Below, piece by piece: positions 23,007-36,861 of a DNA stretch of 64,000 bases (position 1 is its first letter; each line of letters opens with the position of its first letter). The stretch is from Stenopsyche tienmushanensis (Eukaryota; Arthropoda; Insecta; Trichoptera; Stenopsychidae): assembly GCA_008973525.1 (NCBI GenBank), contig WACJ01000356.1, positions 226,441 to 290,440 of the forward strand, read 5' to 3'. A model generated the notes under the pieces. The model saw only the letters and a program-made list of their open reading frames with translations, was not told the origin of the DNA and searched no databases. The position numbers and the translations under genes are program-made.

Positions 23007-24960
23007 CAAAAGGGAGAAGATTTTCTGGACTTTATCGTGACGGGGGATGAAACATAGGTGTGTCACTACACCCCCGAATCCAAAGACAATCCAAAACGTG
23101 TTGGCGGTAGAGATCTATGATACCCGATTATAGAAATGTCTAGATCTCGACGACGATTACGTTGAAAAATAGTTTAATATATTTTTGAAGTATCTTGTGA
23201 ATTTTAATTAAATATAAGCATTGTATTTATTTAAGAAATTGTAGTATCACACGATCATCTCGGTTGCCCGTAGACTGATCATCCAAACTGGAGGCGACAT
23301 TGATTGTGCATTTTTTGTGCAAAAATATAAAATTTAATTGATCGATCTTAGTTATATTAATGGTGTTTTACATAAATTGTGTTTTTTGCGCATTTAAAAT
23401 TGAAAATAAATCCAGATTGTCGCGTAATGTCCTCTTAATGTTTTCGATAGGGTGCCGTTCTTGTGGCTTCCGCCAATTTGTCCCGTTTCTTGATTTTTCA
23501 ATACTTTCTGCACTCTATTCGTTTTTTGTTATTTTCCACTTCATTGCTGTAATTTTTTTTACAGGAAGCACGCTTTGACTACCGTCTCTTCGGATGGATT
23601 TTGGGGTGGTTCTTTTTAGTGTGGAATAAATGTATTTGCTTGTCGGGCGACCGACGAATTATATGCATTTGATTGTTTAATAAGCGATTTTCAAATTTTC
23701 AATGAAGCATGCCAAAATTTATGACATTGTGGCAAATGCTCATATATTTTCTATAGGGTTTTTTTTTTGGGTAGATTTATGAGACGCATGGAGTTGGGGT
23801 AAGTCTCAATTGGGGACGTCTCGGTTTAAGCAAACGGGGAGGGAAAATTAGTTCAGACAAAATATATGTTTTTAATATTGAATTTCTTTGTCGCGATTGA
23901 TTACGCTTTTATTTTGAGTTTTGGGTGATTTGCAATTTCGACATGACAATCTGTTATAATGGATGAAATCCTTCAGCGTTTTTAGGCGTCAAGTCTTATG
24001 TAAAGTATTTTGTTACGCTTATTTGGAAAATTCCAAAGGAGACGTTCAAATTTAATTTTTCTTAAACGTATTATTTTGGCCGTAAACGACTTTCGTCTTC
24101 CAAGAAGAAATTTTTGAAGAGATCATAAATAGTTTCGGACGAAAGTGAGATATCTAAATTATGGAGCGTCTTGTCGGGCCTAGGTCTCATAATAGATTCA
24201 AATTTAAGGCATGGCCTAACTCTGTCTTTATAAAATATATAGAGATGAAATGCTCGCAACATTCTTTATGTAAAATCGGAGGCTTCGAGGCAAGAGAGCA
24301 GAGCCGGAGCCCGTCCGACTGACAACTCATTAGCGGGCGTCGAATAGAAATACACGTTTAATGAATATTGGAATTTAAAACACGTTCACCCCCACGAACC
24401 CCCTTGGGTCCACCCTCACAGTCTCCGCACCCCTTTAGCCCACACCCCTGCCGTCATTTCTTAGCGAGCGTTCTGTCCCCTTCTAATGTTGTCCCCCTTT
24501 TTCTATCTTTCTTTACGTCCGATGTGTTTATGTGTACGTGCACGTAGGATATCACAAGGAGAGCTTTCATCCGCAGACTCGACATCGAACAAATAAGTGT
24601 CGCCTGCTTCTCTTAACTTCAAAATATTTACTACATAAATCGAATTTTAGCACGAGACTCTTTCATATGCTAAAAAAATTAAATTTAGAACTGCTTATTT
24701 AAATTCAGAATTTATTTCAGATATTTTGCACTTAAATAACAAAAAAAATTGCATAATCATTTTTTTTTTGATTTCTTGAATCTGAAAAAGTATATATTGA
24801 GGCGATTAATGAAGTCATGTAGAATGACATGGATTTGCAAGAGCAATTACAGTATCAGCGAATAAACGCAGTGATAAACTTAACTAACACTGTCTAATGG
24901 TGAAATTATTGAAAATCAAACTGTAACACGCGTATCAATAAAAAAGTAAATATTTATTGA
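23007..24960. other. Intergenic, nothing recognised
   Basis: No domain-bearing ORF and no repeat matched elsewhere in the window. A C-rich patch occurs at about 24388-24450. Confidence 0.4.
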
Positions 24961-24966
24961 GGCTTG

Positions 24967-25165
24967 ATAGGGCAAATTAGCTAGACCGTCACGAAAAGTG
25001 AAACTTAAATCGCTGTATCAATGTTCGTCGGATACATCATAAAGACGCTATGCGCTTCGCCGCCTCTGCTGTATACTGTGAGTGTGTGTGTGTGTACATA
25101 GCATAAAACAACCACTACATCAGCAAGCAAGACTCTTTTATTGTATATTATACAAATACAGTTGT
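24967..25165 (+). repeat. Unclassified repeat C, copy 1
   Basis: Core GTCACGAAAAGTGAAACTT followed by a GAGACGCTA-like block, a GT-rich run (GTGTGTGTGTGTGT at about 25082) and AGCATAAA.CAACCAC, ending in ...TTTTATTATATATTA. The same order is seen at 42931, 44206 and 56510, and inverted at 27520. Confidence 0.65.
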
Positions 25166-25311
25166 AAATTATACATTTATTTTGCTTTAAACAGATTATA
25201 AACTTTTCTTTTTTCGCATTCTGCACGTTGTGACACAATGATTTTAAATTAATTCCTGATATATATTTATGGAATTTTGTACAAAATACAAATAACAGTC
25301 AAAATGGTGAT

Positions 25312-25690
25312 TCCAGCGAATTTGGAGATATTAGAAATTGCGTAAAAAGTTGTTTGACTTATATGTTTTATTGTCTAAAGGCGACTTGTGTATTATAGCA
25401 TATGCATGCATATCACATGCTGTCCTACGGGATCTTTTACGGGTTTCAAGGACTTCTTATTCAGGATTATCACAACATCTGTAAATATTTTTTGTAAATA
25501 TTGTATATATGCTGTTAAAGTTGATAATTTATTAATGGTTGTCTCAATTTACTAATAACATTAAAAATAACAGTTAAATATAAAATGGAAACACAAGGAT
25601 TCATTAAAATGTGACGATATTTTTGGATTCATCCATATGTATTTCTACGAAAAAACATAGCTACTCACCGGCGCTTAATTGGTTAAAGAT
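25312..25690 (+). repeat. Unclassified repeat F, copy 1 (uninterrupted)
   Basis: Begins CCAGCGAATTTGGAGATATT and ends CACCGGCGCTTAATTGG. It matches 36862-37234 along its whole length with drift. Here the TTAA at its right end is intact, so it shows the empty site of the piggyBac-like element inserted in the other copy. Confidence 0.65.
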
Positions 25691-26049
25691 TTATGGAATG
25701 CATTGAAGAATGCTGATAATGAGGGCGTTGTAAAATTTTTTATTGGGAATCAGAATGACGATAGTCAGGGGCATCGTTTTGGGTGAGATGGGCCTGAATT
25801 TGGCAAGGCGAATGAATGAAAGATGATGAAATATAGTCGATGGAATGAAATTATATGTAAATTTGGGATGTTTGGTTAAATTTGAAGTCGGAGGATGCGG
25901 GGCGCGATCGGTCCAGCGGGTGGAGTCTGCGGGTGAGAGCGGCCCTTATGAATTTATGATACGTGAATTTGCGTACGTGTGAATGTTTGTGTGTGAGCGT
26001 GAGCGGTACTTTTCCTTCTTCTTATTATTCTTCTTAACTAAGAGCCGTA

Positions 26050-26345
26050 CTTTAAGACGTCCGTATTGATCGGCGAGCATTTTACACGGGCACCACCGCC
26101 GTGTTGGTTTACGGCGGGGCGGACGGGGCGAAACCTCGTTATAGAATTTTAATTTTCACCAAGGGGTGGGTGGCGGGAGGCGGCGGGCGGCGTGCGGTGT
26201 GCGTATGGCACCCACGTGTGCGCCGCCCCCACGCACGCGCCCCCACCGGGGCTCAACCCCCTGCAGCCTGCAAGCCGCAGCCTGCAGCTCGCCACTCATA
26301 CAGCCACGGTGGTCAATGCAATCGGCTACTTGTATCGCTGGCAAC
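26050..26345. promoter_or_regulatory. GC-rich CpG patch, possible regulatory region
   Basis: Strongly GC-rich (GGCGGGAGGCGGCGGGCGGC, GCCGCCCCCACGCACGC) in an AT-rich background. ORFs overlap on both strands, including plus 26192-26653 (153 codons), but the translation shows no known domain and its GC-rich half is open in several frames. It could be a promoter-type island of a gene outside what I can recognise. Confidence 0.3.
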
Positions 26346-26985
26346 AGATGGCGTCTTATGCACTTATAAATAGTGCACTCATCACGACCACGGAAAACAT
26401 CATTGACATCGGAATTTTAATAGCCGATGAATTGCACGAGGGTTATCTTAAAAGTATCATCGGTTGGGGATCGGTGCACTCAGTTCCATTGACCTATATT
26501 CTGCAATTCCATAAAATAAAGTGCTCGATTCTTGAAATTTTCTTGTATTTGCATAGAATGCATTATATTGATGGCAGACATAACAAGGAGAGAATTTCAA
26601 AAAGACGATCATATATGTCATCAAATCTGAATATCAGAATCATTGCATTTTAAATTGCATCGATTGAAGTCTGTCCATCCATCCACCGCATGCGAATCAT
26701 GTTAAAGTGGGCATCTTCTTGCCTTATTAATGTAAAAGGGCTAAAAAATCAGAATGTGTTAATATTCAACGCTTTGTTAACACATTGCTTGCGGGAGCAG
26801 ATAATTACCTCTATTCGCTGACGTAAAGTGACTGCTCGAGAAGGCGTTTAAAATAGGCATTTATTGGTTGGAATGTAAGTTTTTGGTTGACATATATTAC
26901 ATCTGACACATCTGGTTGACATATATTATACACACCCTTATTTTTAATACATTATTATCAATTTGAGATTTTAAAAACCTAATGT
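26346..26985. other. Intergenic, nothing firm
   Basis: Contains the AT-richer second half of the 153-codon ORF that ends at 26653 (residues like ENIIDIGILIADELHEGY). I do not recognise it and find no splice context to support it. Confidence 0.3.
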
Positions 26986-26989
26986 ATAC

Positions 26990-27290
26990 ATATAATGTGA
27001 AAATGTCATGCAGTCGGTTTGCTACGTATACATTACTATACCGTTCATTTAATTGCGATCAATTTTTGGTAAGTTATTGGGCATGTATTCAAGAAGGCTT
27101 TTACATTAGCACACATATTGTTCATGTGCGGAATTTGTTTTGCGAGATGTTTAACGGATGCACCATATTGGCGCATATTGGTTTGGTGAAATGGAGCTGG
27201 GCCGTTGGATAGGGAGAGGGAGAAAGATGCATTCAAAATGCGGCACCCCGTGCTACTCATGTCTCACAGCAACACACCACATAATTGTAC
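26990..27290 (-). repeat. Interspersed repeat family A, inverted copy
   Basis: The reverse complement reads ATGTGGTGTGTTGCTGTGAG, later CACCAAACCAATATGCGCCA and ATGGTGCATCCGTTAAAC, then CAATAACTTACC and AAATGAACGGTATAG. This is the same order as 34110-34502. Confidence 0.7.
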
Positions 27291-27519
27291 TTAAGCGTTT
27301 CTTTTTAAATAATTACTAAGCGCGTGTGGCATTGCAACACATACCGGGTATATAATATAATGTTTACATTTAATGTGTATAAGTGAAACTTATTAGCTTC
27401 TAGGAAAAGTTGATTCTATGCTTTGCTTTTTTCCATTTTGAGATTGCGTTGTGTGTTGTGTAATATATAATAAAATAGATGCGTCACTGGTCCCTAGTGC
27501 TTGCTTATGTTACGTATAG

Positions 27520-27670
27520 GCACACACACTCAGTAGAGGCTGGCGTAGCGCATGCGCGTAGCGTTTCTATGATGTATGCGACGACCACAAGAATACTCTA
27601 AAGGATTTTTCCTCTTTTTATCACCAACTGTCGCTTGGAGTTTCAATTTTCGTGACGTTCCAGCCATTTG
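27520..27670 (-). repeat. Unclassified repeat C, inverted copy
   Basis: The reverse complement contains GGCTGGAACGTCACGAAAAT.GAAACTCCAAGCGACAG and the GAAACGCTACGCGCATGCG block, as in 44206-44402. Confidence 0.65.
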
Positions 27671-29404
27671 CACTACCGTCCCATTTTAACAAAATCAAAA
27701 TTAAATAAGCGTGGCTTACTAAAAAAATCGTGTTTAATATCTTGATAATTTTAACTCTTTCACAACGGGCTCTTTTTTATTAATTTAATTAATTAATTTA
27801 ACATATCATTAAATTCTTCTTCACAATAAGTCACATATCTTTAAAGAAATTAAAATATTTTCATCTGTGCGATGTTCTGAGATTAATTGAAAATCAGATT
27901 ATTAAAGATTCACCTGTGAAACTTGTCGCCAAGCGTTGGGAATTAAAATACTCACATATGAGTCGCAAACAACTCCGCAAGAAAAGTGTTAAATTACCTG
28001 TTTAATGTATAACGCGTCCATCTTATAGCATCATTGCTTGATTTTTTAGAGAGTGGGAAATCAGAATTAATTTGCCGGAACTCATGTATGGTCATTTTAT
28101 GATCTACAGGTGTTTCTCAATAAAGATGTTAATTTTGAGTGTTGTGGATATTGAAGATAAGTGGATTGCTTTTAAAATGTAAGCAAAATAAACTCACGAA
28201 ACGAATTGGAGAAGTCATTAAGATGTTGGCATTGTTTCCGTTAAGGAGTAGAGAGACGTGTGTATGTAAGCAAGATGTGGAGAAGCATTGGAGCGAGGAC
28301 GCATGACGTAAATCTGGCGACATATTGTGTTCGGTTTACTGGCTACCAACTCCACTTGTTTATGTAAGAAGAAATGCCACTGCCACATACAGAAACCTCC
28401 CGCAGGATAGACTACGTCCCCGCGTGTGGAGCAAAACGCATAAGGGGGAATCCCGGTATCATCATGCCTCCGACGATTGGGCGCAATATATATCATATGT
28501 CAGCATGCGCGCGCAGATTTGCATGCTATGAAAGCAGCACGCAAAATATGTGTTTTTATCAAAGGCCAAAGCAAAAAAAAAAACAGCCGTCTGAGCTTTG
28601 CATATTTAAATACAGGGACGCTAAATTGTAATTAGTAACACCATCAATTCGTAGTCCGCGGTCGGGCTGCAAACGTCCCCGACAGAGGACATGCAGACAG
28701 ACAGAATCAATTTTAATTTACATGATAAATGGTCACATTACGTGCGTGAGAGAGAAAGCTTGTAGCGTTAAGTGCATATAATTTGCCAACGTATAAAGAA
28801 AATGTTTTCAATTTATTTTCTTCTTCTACAATTATGGTAGTTGATTATACGGCTTTCATGCATTTGCCAATAACGACGCAATTAAGAGAAAGGCAAAACC
28901 ACCAGGACTGTTAATATCGCATTTCAAGCTCAAAACTTGGACATACGTGTAGATTGTTTGGACCAAAGATGTAGAGTTGTGCAATAATTTATTACGTAGT
29001 TAAACAATTAGTTATGGCGATCTCACGAGTCTTCCGCTCGAAGTCATCGTAACTGGTATGACTTCTCGGACATCCAATGCATCGTCCCCATTAATATTGC
29101 TAGCATGAGATTTATGCAGATGTATAATTAGACGACTTACATATAATACTATTTGAGCAATTATACAGGATGCGGCAGGGAAACTCCCTTATTTTAAAAA
29201 CGAATAACACAAACAATATATGAGATATCAGTTTAATTATTTTTTCCATGTATAGGGCGACATTTAAAGTCAGTCCAATGCATGATCGTTATTAAACATT
29301 AGATCCTGCTCTTTTGAATAAGTGTCATTCAATCTTTTTTGGAATAATTGTCGCTTCAGGGTGCGCCTTTCAAATAAGGAAGTTTTCCTGCTGCACCTTG
29401 TATA
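27671..29404. other. Intergenic, nothing recognised
   Basis: Short ORFs on both strands around 28218-28631 overlap one another and have no domain. No repeats matched elsewhere. Confidence 0.4.
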
Positions 29405-29408
29405 TTAA

Positions 29409-29680
29409 CCCCTTATTAAAAACACAGAGTTGTATCCAAATTCCAGTGATTCAGAAAAAGCATTCAAAGAGTTTCTTACATGTTGAATTTGAAGAGAAAC
29501 AAAGACGGAAAGAGAAGTTATCGAATATTGTGTGCTATCGATAGTGTTTATTTATTTATATACAAACTCCATACACGCTGCGACGTTCTTGATAGATAAT
29601 TGGATTTGTATGGAGTGGCGAACATACAAATATAGCATATAAGTTTGTGATGATTTTAAACTAACTCACTATTCAAAGGT
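29409..29680. mobile_element. TTAA-flanked MITE, copy 3
   Basis: 272 bp between TTAA at 29405-29408 and 29681-29684. Starts CCCCTTATTAAAAACACAG and ends CACTATTCAAAGGT. It is an internally shortened relative of 13787-14171. Confidence 0.75.
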
Positions 29681-29684
29681 TTAA

Positions 29685-31105
29685 GTCGATAATAAATCGG
29701 TCGATATTTCTTAACAAATGCTTCTGTAATACAAGACTAGGAATATTTTAACACTTTAGCATGAAAATTGGATGAAGTAATCGAAGATTCAATTGAACTA
29801 CCCGAGTGCCGAGTTTTGATTCAATTTCCGATCGATCAAGAGCACTGGAGGCTTTAAGGGCGTTTCATTGAATTTTTGTAAAGTTTTCCACGTTTTTCTT
29901 GTAAATGAATTTAATTTTTTTTTGACGTGGCAATGAGAATGTTTCTTGTGGTCTTTTTTAGTCCCGAGCAAATCCGCAGACGGTCTGTTCTATATTGGGG
30001 ATAATCGAATTTGGGTCGAGATGAAATGTGAGATAATTAGGTGGTGATAGTCGGACGTAGTATACGCGGTGTAGAATGCTTATCAGTTTGCAAGCAGTAG
30101 TAGCGTCGATATTATTGGTTGTATAAGAAGGGGAACCTGAAACGGTGTCTCAATGTTTCGAAACCCCCCCGGTGGGCCCTGCGGGTCTCCCAGCCCCCAT
30201 CCAGCAGACAACCCTTCCGCGAGATGCTGCCACAGATACGTCCCGCGCCACCATGATATTCCCATTAGAGGAGGCTATATTATGGTATTTATTGTGTGCG
30301 AAAGAACGTGTTTACGTAATGAGATATGTACGTAATGAATTGAGACGATACCAATGCCACATTGTCTCCTGGAGATGCTTATTATCCTGGCGCCTCTCAC
30401 TCTTTTCCTGTGTGCATATAAAACGGTTCCCCATACGAACTTACTCAATCGATTTAAATACTTTTTTGTGAGACCCATCGTCTTCAAACTCATACAAAAC
30501 TTCTTGCATTGGTTGAATTGTTCAATTAAATTCTTCTTCTTAAATTGTCATATCTTTTATTGGACGTATGTAATCTCTTTAGGAGATTTTTCCATGTGTA
30601 AAAGATGTATAAAAGATAAAATATGATTAATTTAGGATAAGATTATTTTAATAGAAATTATTAAGTAAGAATGAATCATGACTATTTTAATAATTGTTGT
30701 AAATCCAATCGCTTGTAGGAAGCCCTGCCCGACTTTATTAATCAGAATTTAATTTTGCAAGAGCAGAAAATCAGGCTAAATTTGGATAATAATAGTCTAG
30801 GAACTAACCCACTTTATAACTCTATTTTAATATTATTAACATACTGTTTGTGGTAATAGATAATCAGTATCATTCATTGCCACTCGATATGAAAAAAATA
30901 AATCTATACCTTTAAAGCGGAACAAATAACATTAATATATTTCATACGTTAAATCCATGTGGATAATGCATTATTATAATAGTCATAAATCATGCAATAC
31001 CAAAAAATAATTCATTTTATTTTTTATTATTTTGGAATTTTGTTTGTAATTTAGATATGCTAAAAAAAGGGTATATGATCAATGGTTGTAGTGCTTTATT
31101 TATAT
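29685..31105. other. Intergenic, nothing recognised
   Basis: A C-rich stretch near 30160-30210 opens several overlapping ORFs (30083-30471). None has a recognisable domain. Confidence 0.4.
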
Positions 31106-31432
31106 CAGCAATCACAAGACCAATATTCGCCAACATAGTGCATAAAAATGTCACGCATAACAAATTGCGTACACAAACAATATTTTTATTATGCTCATGT
31201 TATTTCCGCAAGTGTAAATAATAAGTTAAAAAAGTTTTATTGCAAATGGATGAACGGTATGGCAGCGCATTAGATACGGACAAACAAACATTATTTTTTA
31301 TGTATTAAACTATACCTATGTTACTTCGCGCAATCTTTAGCAATAAATTAACGAAGTTTGATCGCAATCTGATGAATGGTATGGCAGCGCATTACATACG
31401 AACAAACAGAGATTAATTTTTATATATTGGAT
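31106..31432 (+). repeat. Family A fragment plus RTE-like dimeric tail, copy 4
   Basis: Starts with AGCAATCACAAGACCAATAT and CGCCAACATAGTGCA (family A block), then ACAAATTGCGTACACAAAC and both tail units ending TTTTTATATATTGGAT. This links the family A body with the dimeric tail. Confidence 0.7.
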
Positions 31433-33866
31433 TATTGTAAGTCTGTAATAATTATGCATGTTTTATAATAATCTTAATGTTAACCCTTTGATTAGTGAGG
31501 TACTATCTCGGAATCAGTCCCGGGATCGGGATTTTCAATAGGTAATTAATAAAATCGCAATTTTCCCGATTTCCCGACAAATTATTTATTTCCGTCGCTG
31601 CAGATGAATACTTATATACTATAATACTTTGACGCGATTCGTAATTATATTACGGAGGAATACAAAAATTTTGAACCCCGTATCTATTATATTTAATATC
31701 AATGTACCCATTATTAGAGTCGATGTGTAATAAATACATCATCGGTAGGGAAAGGTTCATATAACAATTGAAAAAATATATGTACTGTATATATGTATAC
31801 ATAGATTAGAGAGATACTGCCCCTAGATGTCGCGTCAACTAAGACCGCCAATTAGTAGTTACGTCATTGTTTCCAAGTGTTCAGATTTCGGCGGGAATAT
31901 CTCGATTTAGTAGCATTCATCGTGCTGGTGAGGCATACGATTTAGCTATATTTCATAATTAATATAAAGAATATGCTTAGATTAAGACGGAAACATTTTT
32001 GGAGGGGAACTTTTCGCTTCATAATTAATTTTTATCACGGTAGTAAACACTTTAGAGAAATCTCAAGTCGAGAAACGATGCTGCATTAGAAATTACCTTA
32101 TTGTCTTGATGCCATTATTTCTGCAGCGACCTCAATTTTGCATATTAATTTGTAAATTAAATTAAAACTAATTGACAGTTGTATATTTTATTATAATTGA
32201 TGGCGTTTGGAAGAAATATTGGCATAAGAATATTTGGATGATCAATATCTATACTCTGATGTAGGGATTACGGTTGTGTGAGTGTTAGATGCGGAACTAA
32301 GAACACAGCTGAATTGATGTCAATTTAAATTTGTAAGAGCGCGATTCCGATTTATATGGGGAAAATTGTACTATTAAATGTCTTTAAATGGGGATATGGG
32401 AATGCATGAAGGGGAGATTGAATTATGCGATACTATGAAGCATATTTACATGTTATATTTAATGACTCCAAAACGAATTTATCATGTCGTTACTGTTTAT
32501 CTGTTATCTATGGTGATTTATCATGATTTACTCGGTTTTGTATGTATATATTAATGAAGTATAAATTGTGTGTGTGTGCTGTTGTAATTAGGGGATGATC
32601 GTGATTTAAAATCGCAAATTGTTTCGGGCGGAATTTCGATCGCGAATCCTTTCTTTTCGGGTGCAAGAATTTACAATGTCTGCGTAGAAAAAAGAAAAAC
32701 AGTCTTTCTTCCGTCTTTCGTTTTAATCGCGGCACCAAATATACGCACATAAAAATCATGCCCCTCTGTGCCCCATCGGGACCCGTCTTTCTGCCACCCC
32801 AAGCTGGCCCTCACACGTCTTGTCTTCCTCCCGGCCACCCCATCGTCGTTTTTCACTCTCGGAATACCCAGCCAGTTAAAATTCGGCATCGTAGTCTAAC
32901 GTCGTATACTTAAAAATATTACATTAATTACTCTCCAAGCATTTTTTTTTTAAAAAATACACATTTTTTAAAAAAATTAAAATCAAATATGATTGCTATC
33001 AATTGTATTGAATATTTTTTAATTTTCAATTATTTTTGATTGGATTGATAGTTTCTCGATAAGAATATAAATTGACATATTGTTTTGCGACGTTGTTCAA
33101 GCTAAGGGTGTCCGCGTATCGAACACTGGAGTTATGATCGTCCTCACCCGACTCTCACCCATTCTTACCACCCCAGTTTCTTTAATTAATCTCAAGGAAT
33201 CCCCCACTTCTTCGCGCTGTCTCCACGCACTCCAGAGCTTTATTGTACCACACAGGGATGCTGCCTGAGTCGGGGGTAAAAAGAAATAGAGGAATGCACC
33301 ATTGGAGCGCGAGCCGCCGAAACGAATCCTGCAATAGGACTCGTCAAGTGAACGAAGCCATTAATTATCGAGTCGCCATTAATAGCCTGGGGGAGGACGA
33401 TGCAGATGGAATTGGCGATGAACGTAGTGGATAAATGGCAATGCTCATCGGGATACACTGGGTCATTCTGCGAAATATTTTATAGCGTCATCTTTGTGTT
33501 TGTTTAAATGGATATAATCATATAAATCAAATGGATTGTTTGTGTTAATTAGATATTGCGTGGGAGTTCGATGGTTGTAGGGCCCTGCAGTGGATGGGGT
33601 AGGTTCCGCGCCACCGGTTGGCAACGTCAGATATCACCACGCACCGCAACCACACCACGCCAATGTGTGGGGATTTTTGTAGGAGATTCCACATCACCCC
33701 CACGTGGATATTGATGTGTGTGTGTGTATACTCTTACGTCTGCATGCAGATGAAGAGCGTGCCAAGTGAAAACCATCGATGATATTCGATGGATATTGAA
33801 AGAAACTGGTGTGCTCCTGGATTTTCCGAAAATTTAAGATTGAAAACATTTTTATATTGTTAAAAT
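31433..33866. other. Intergenic, nothing recognised
   Basis: Contains a short inverted-type text CCCGGGATCGGGATTTTC...TTTTCCCGATTTCCCG (31519-31578) and a GT microsatellite at 33714-33727. No gene features. Confidence 0.4.
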
Positions 33867-33867
33867 C

Positions 33868-34055
33868 TAGGGCCATCTAAAAAGTAAGGTTACAAGGGCT
33901 TCTAAGGCAGGGAGAATTTATTTGTTTCAAAATTGGCGCACCTGGTGTGTAAGGGGGATCTTAACGGTCAATTTGTTTGGTCCCAGGTGCTTGTCGGCCA
34001 TTTTTTTCAGTCACAGTAAATTCTTCCAATGGAGAGGTGATCGCGCGCTCCCAAT
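33868..34055 (+). mobile_element. Mariner 5' terminal fragment
   Basis: Begins after TA with GGGCCATCTAAAAAGTAAGG, a mariner-type end. Then 33935-34050 matches the 5' leader and first codons of the mariner remnant at 21667-21780 (GGGGGATCTTAACGGT, CTTGTCGGCCATTTT, ACAGTAAATTCTTCC). It is truncated directly after the start of the transposase, at an (AT)n run. Confidence 0.7.
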
Positions 34056-34109
34056 ATAATATATATATATATAATTGCAAATTTTCAGAATATATTTATA
34101 TTTCTAAAT

Positions 34110-34502
34110 GTAGTATTACAGTTACGTGGTGTATTGCTGTGAGCCATGCAAAGAGCGAGCTAAAGGGTTACGATCCAAAAGTTTGCGCAAGCTCATTTTC
34201 GCCTTGAAGATTGACAGACTCCCTCTCTTCAATGAGCGGAGCTCAACCGCCGTATTGCGTGCGCATCCTTTCTCTCCCCGCTTAATTTCACCAGATCAAT
34301 AAGCGCCAACATGGTGCATCCGTTAAACGTTTTGTAAAACAAATTTCACACACATACACTGGTTGTGCTAATTTAAAAACATCCTTGGACACACGTACAA
34401 TAACTCACCAAAGGTTCATTAAAATCAAATGAATGGTATAGGAATTTATAGTCTGCAAGGAAACTAACTTATAAACCGACATTCATTTATATATATTTAG
34501 AT
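34110..34502 (+). repeat. Interspersed repeat family A, longest copy
   Basis: Starts TATTACAGTTACGTGGTGTA, includes GAGCGGAGCTCAACCG..GTATTGCG and GCGCCAACATGGTGCATCCG, and ends with a LINE/SINE-like tail (CAAAGGTTCATTAAAATCAA..ACATTCATTTATATATAT). The tail layout resembles RTE-type LINE 3' ends, so this may be a SINE or truncated LINE. No RT coding is present. Confidence 0.65.
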
Positions 34503-34784
34503 TTATGTATTAATAAATTAAAGATATGACCACAAAGCGACTATCAACAATCAATTTATACTAAATTATGACCTACACAGCTTTCTTATAACAACTTGCT
34601 GTTCCAAATCATTAGTAAACTTCTTCCCCAATCATATACGGTGTTTTCAGTTTTAAGTTCATCTCCGAGTGGCTCATTTTTGAATTTTATAGCGTAAGTA
34701 ATATGGCATCCACACGCAATGGCGCTGTTAATCTGTGCTGATTCAATGTGCCAGATTAATAGTGACATCTTTCGTTTCTCTTCA

Positions 34785-34845
34785 GACGCAATGTGTTAAT
34801 TTAACAATGAAATTTTCTGTGGTGCTGTGGACACATTGCGATTGA
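34785..34845. repeat. Repeat D terminal hairpin segment
   Basis: CGCAATGTGTTAATTTAAC...GGACACATTGCG is an inverted pair, matching GCAATGTGTTATTTTAC...GAGACATTGC at 63299-63352, the end of a repeat D copy. Confidence 0.5.
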
Positions 34846-36861
34846 AATAATGACATATATCACTTATTTTTTATGGGAGTACATGTATGGCCTTGGCTGC
34901 GAAAAGACGCCCTTCCAGCGGTCATAATCTTTATTTATCGTCGGCTCAAGGACTCGCTCCATGAATTGTTTTTATGAATGATGTAATAATATAATTTAGT
35001 AAACGAAAAGATATTGATTACACATTGATTGGCTATAAGTTTGGAAGTTCAAGCTTATAGCTTAAAGTAAGTAATTATAAGAAATAAATTGAAATAGGGT
35101 AGTCCCAGTCTAAGTATATAGAAAATATTTAGGAGTAATAATTCAAATTTACAAGCTGGAGTTTGACTTGATAACAACATTTTTTGAAGTATTGATTTAA
35201 CTGAATAATTTAAATTATAATGGCGAAAGTCGCATATCATATCAACACAAAAATCAATCGAACCGAAAAAACCGATATTTTTGAATTTTTCGGTTCAGTT
35301 TTGGATCAAACTCTTGGTTTATATGCGTCGCGCATAGATAAAACTAAAGGAATTTTGAATCGGATTAAAATACAGGCGCACGTTGAAATGTCTCACTCAA
35401 TTGCTTTTCAGATTCAAAAGAAGACAGTCACTTAAACGCTTATTATTTTGAATGAAAATGACGAATCTCAATGAAAGCTGGTATTTTAAGAGTTTCATAT
35501 GAAAAATAAAAGGGTATTTTAAAGGAAATGTTTCCATTGGCAAAATTTGTTTCTCCCATGGCACATGTCATTGAAAATGAATTGTGCTCGAGAAGAAGAA
35601 ATTGTAGAAACAGAAGAATTTAGTTGGGAGGGTATTTAGCATACATGATGTGGTGTTGGTGGAGGTGTGGGTGTTGATGTTGGTGGTGGTGCGATTGTGC
35701 TCATCAGGAGTGTGCTCATTATACACACACCCGTGTGTCTGTGACTCGCAAAGTGCTTCTTTTTTGCCACTTGTTTACTAACTTAATATATTCTTGAGAG
35801 AGGTGGCGCTCTTTTGTTACAGCCTGTGTATACACATCCATTCCACTTTTGTTGCCATTCTACATTTCACTTTTGCCTCACTCCTTATATCCGCCCTTTC
35901 CTATTTTCACACACTTACGTGTCTGTCGCTCATTCACCTCCAAATAAAAGGGCGAAGATTAAACGTGTGCTATGAAATGTGGCTGATATGCTCTTCGGCA
36001 CATTCGGAATCATTTAACATTGAACGAAGATTAGTTCGCAATTCGACATACCCCTAAGAATACATACATTTGGCTCGAAATAAATTCACTATCTACTGAA
36101 CACCCATTCAATTAGACGAGCGGAGATTAAACACAGTAAAAGTGTATTTGCTCATGCAAAATTTAATTATCAACATACATATTTACTTGAAGATATTTGA
36201 TCAATCAGCGTATTTATTATCATACAAACAGTTAATCGACCAACTACGTGTACTTAAAAAATCGGATATCAACAAGGCATTGTTGAAGCACAATTGCAAA
36301 AAGCTGCAAGACATAATTGCTAATAAAAAATTAGGATAATTCCATGACAATACTTCTTTTATTTTTAAATTCGATCCGGATTCATAATAGCGACAATCAA
36401 TGAAGCTGAAATATCAGTCATTTTAGAAAAATCTGTAATTTTTTCAACGAAACCATTACATTTTTTATAATATCACATCATCTACGAAACAATACTATTT
36501 TAATCATAAGACATTTTCATTCAGATATTCATAATATTCTGCATTTTGATTCATTCCCCCCTTCGAGAATGCGCTGACAGAAAAATAATAAAATCGGGTG
36601 GAACAAAGTCTGGAAAATAAGGTGGATGGAATCTAACTAAAGATTCAAAGTTGACACATTTTGATGCTTTCAAAAAGTAGTTAATTTTATTAAAATATCA
36701 TTCAATATTTCAATTACGAATGTCATTGTTTTTAGCATTTTCGTATTAATATTCAAATTATAAAAGATAATGTCAATATGAAATTGGGGCGGCTTGGATA
36801 ATAGTTGATGCAATGGTAATTCCCCGATAATCATTTGAGTAGGCTTAACATTTTAATTGCC
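34846..36861. other. Intergenic, two unsupported small ORFs
   Basis: ORFs 35220-35435 (71 codons, Lys-rich) and 36142-36339 (65 codons, with KQLIDQLRVLKKSDINKALL) start with ATG and could encode small helical proteins, but neither has a recognisable family, codon bias or splice context. A GT-rich repeat occurs at 35650-35695. Confidence 0.35.

Noticed and set aside
25082..25096. GT dinucleotide run considered as a separate microsatellite locus
   Set aside because: It is part of repeat C; the aligned copies have shorter GTGT text at the same place.
26192..26653. 153-codon open frame on the plus strand
   Set aside because: The first third is GC-rich and open in overlapping frames; the rest has no recognisable domain or splice signal.
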